Source: Undaria pinnatifida (Eukaryota > Sar > Phaeophyceae > Laminariales > Alariaceae). Taken from it: 64,000 nucleotides of DNA. The stretch spans positions 15,224,073 to 15,288,072 of the forward strand of contig JABAKD010000027.1 of NCBI GenBank assembly GCA_012845835.1, read 5' to 3'. Below, one piece after another: positions 63,859-64,000 of the stretch. Numbering within the stretch: position 1 is the first letter of the stretch; every line of letters begins with the position of its first letter. A program made the translations under genes and the position numbers. The notes under the pieces were generated by a model that was given only the letters and a program-made list of their open reading frames with translations, did no database searches and was not told the DNA's origin.

Positions 63859-64000
63859 CCAAAAATGACTTCGAAGGCATTTGTTCGCGCAACCCGGCCA
63901 AGCGTCTATGCCCTATTAATAGTCCTAAAAACACATTACACTCGTAAATATATTGGACTAACCGTTAGTTCCTCGCTTGAAGGACTCAACCGCACTCCAG

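Overview
This is eukaryotic nuclear DNA. Coding sequence lies in short exons bounded by GT-AG introns of 0.35 to 4.1 kb. The rest is mostly transposon fragments, tRNA-derived SINEs, fold-back repeats, minisatellites and microsatellites. The organism is not stated. Intron-dense genes, GC-rich exons with CAG/GCN trinucleotide bias, a mitochondrial crotonase and a Zn2Cys6 factor outside an obviously fungal gene structure make a stramenopile such as a brown alga my best guess. That is inference.

Genes. (1) About 5.39-8.47 kb, + strand: three candidate exons of an unrecognised cysteine-rich protein. Their linkage is incomplete. (2) 17.81-29.89 kb, + strand: a complete seven-exon short-chain enoyl-CoA hydratase (ECHS1 type) whose reading frame closes exactly at 299 aa. 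(3) 49.46-38.16 kb, - strand: a five-exon model of 459 aa for a Zn(II)2Cys6 zinc-cluster protein. Two identical tRNA-Thr(UGU) genes lie at 13.3 and 16.3 kb. I see no other gene that I can defend.

Repeats by region. 0-5 kb: SINE family A copy 1 and a diverged relative of a large inverted-repeat element. 5.8-8.4 kb: introns of gene 1 carry a ~140 bp tandem repeat, a 0.7 kb TIR element and a tRNA-derived SINE dimer. 8.9-19.3 kb: a short hairpin repeat family, a MITE-like element, two tandem ~430 bp units ending in poly(A), and a 1.6 kb perfect-style inverted repeat. 18-30 kb: the ECHS1 introns hold long direct repeats, minisatellites and decayed copies of its own exons 4, 5 and 6. 30-38 kb: gene-poor, with several minisatellites; one of them supplies the last codons of the zinc-cluster gene. 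38-49 kb: introns of that gene contain LINE 3' ends (same strand), a MITE and a GACCC-repeat element. 50-64 kb: a LINE fragment, a C-rich/G-rich fold-back complex, a hAT-like MITE with an 8 bp target duplication, three SINE-A copies, tandem ~670 bp units and minisatellites.

Features that look least explained are the serial pseudo-exons inside ECHS1, the strong excess of the near-palindrome TACCWGGTA (16 exact sites), the dispersed CAGCTGTGAG...GCAAGCTG repeat found in more than a dozen places, and the LINE family with an (AAC)n tail.
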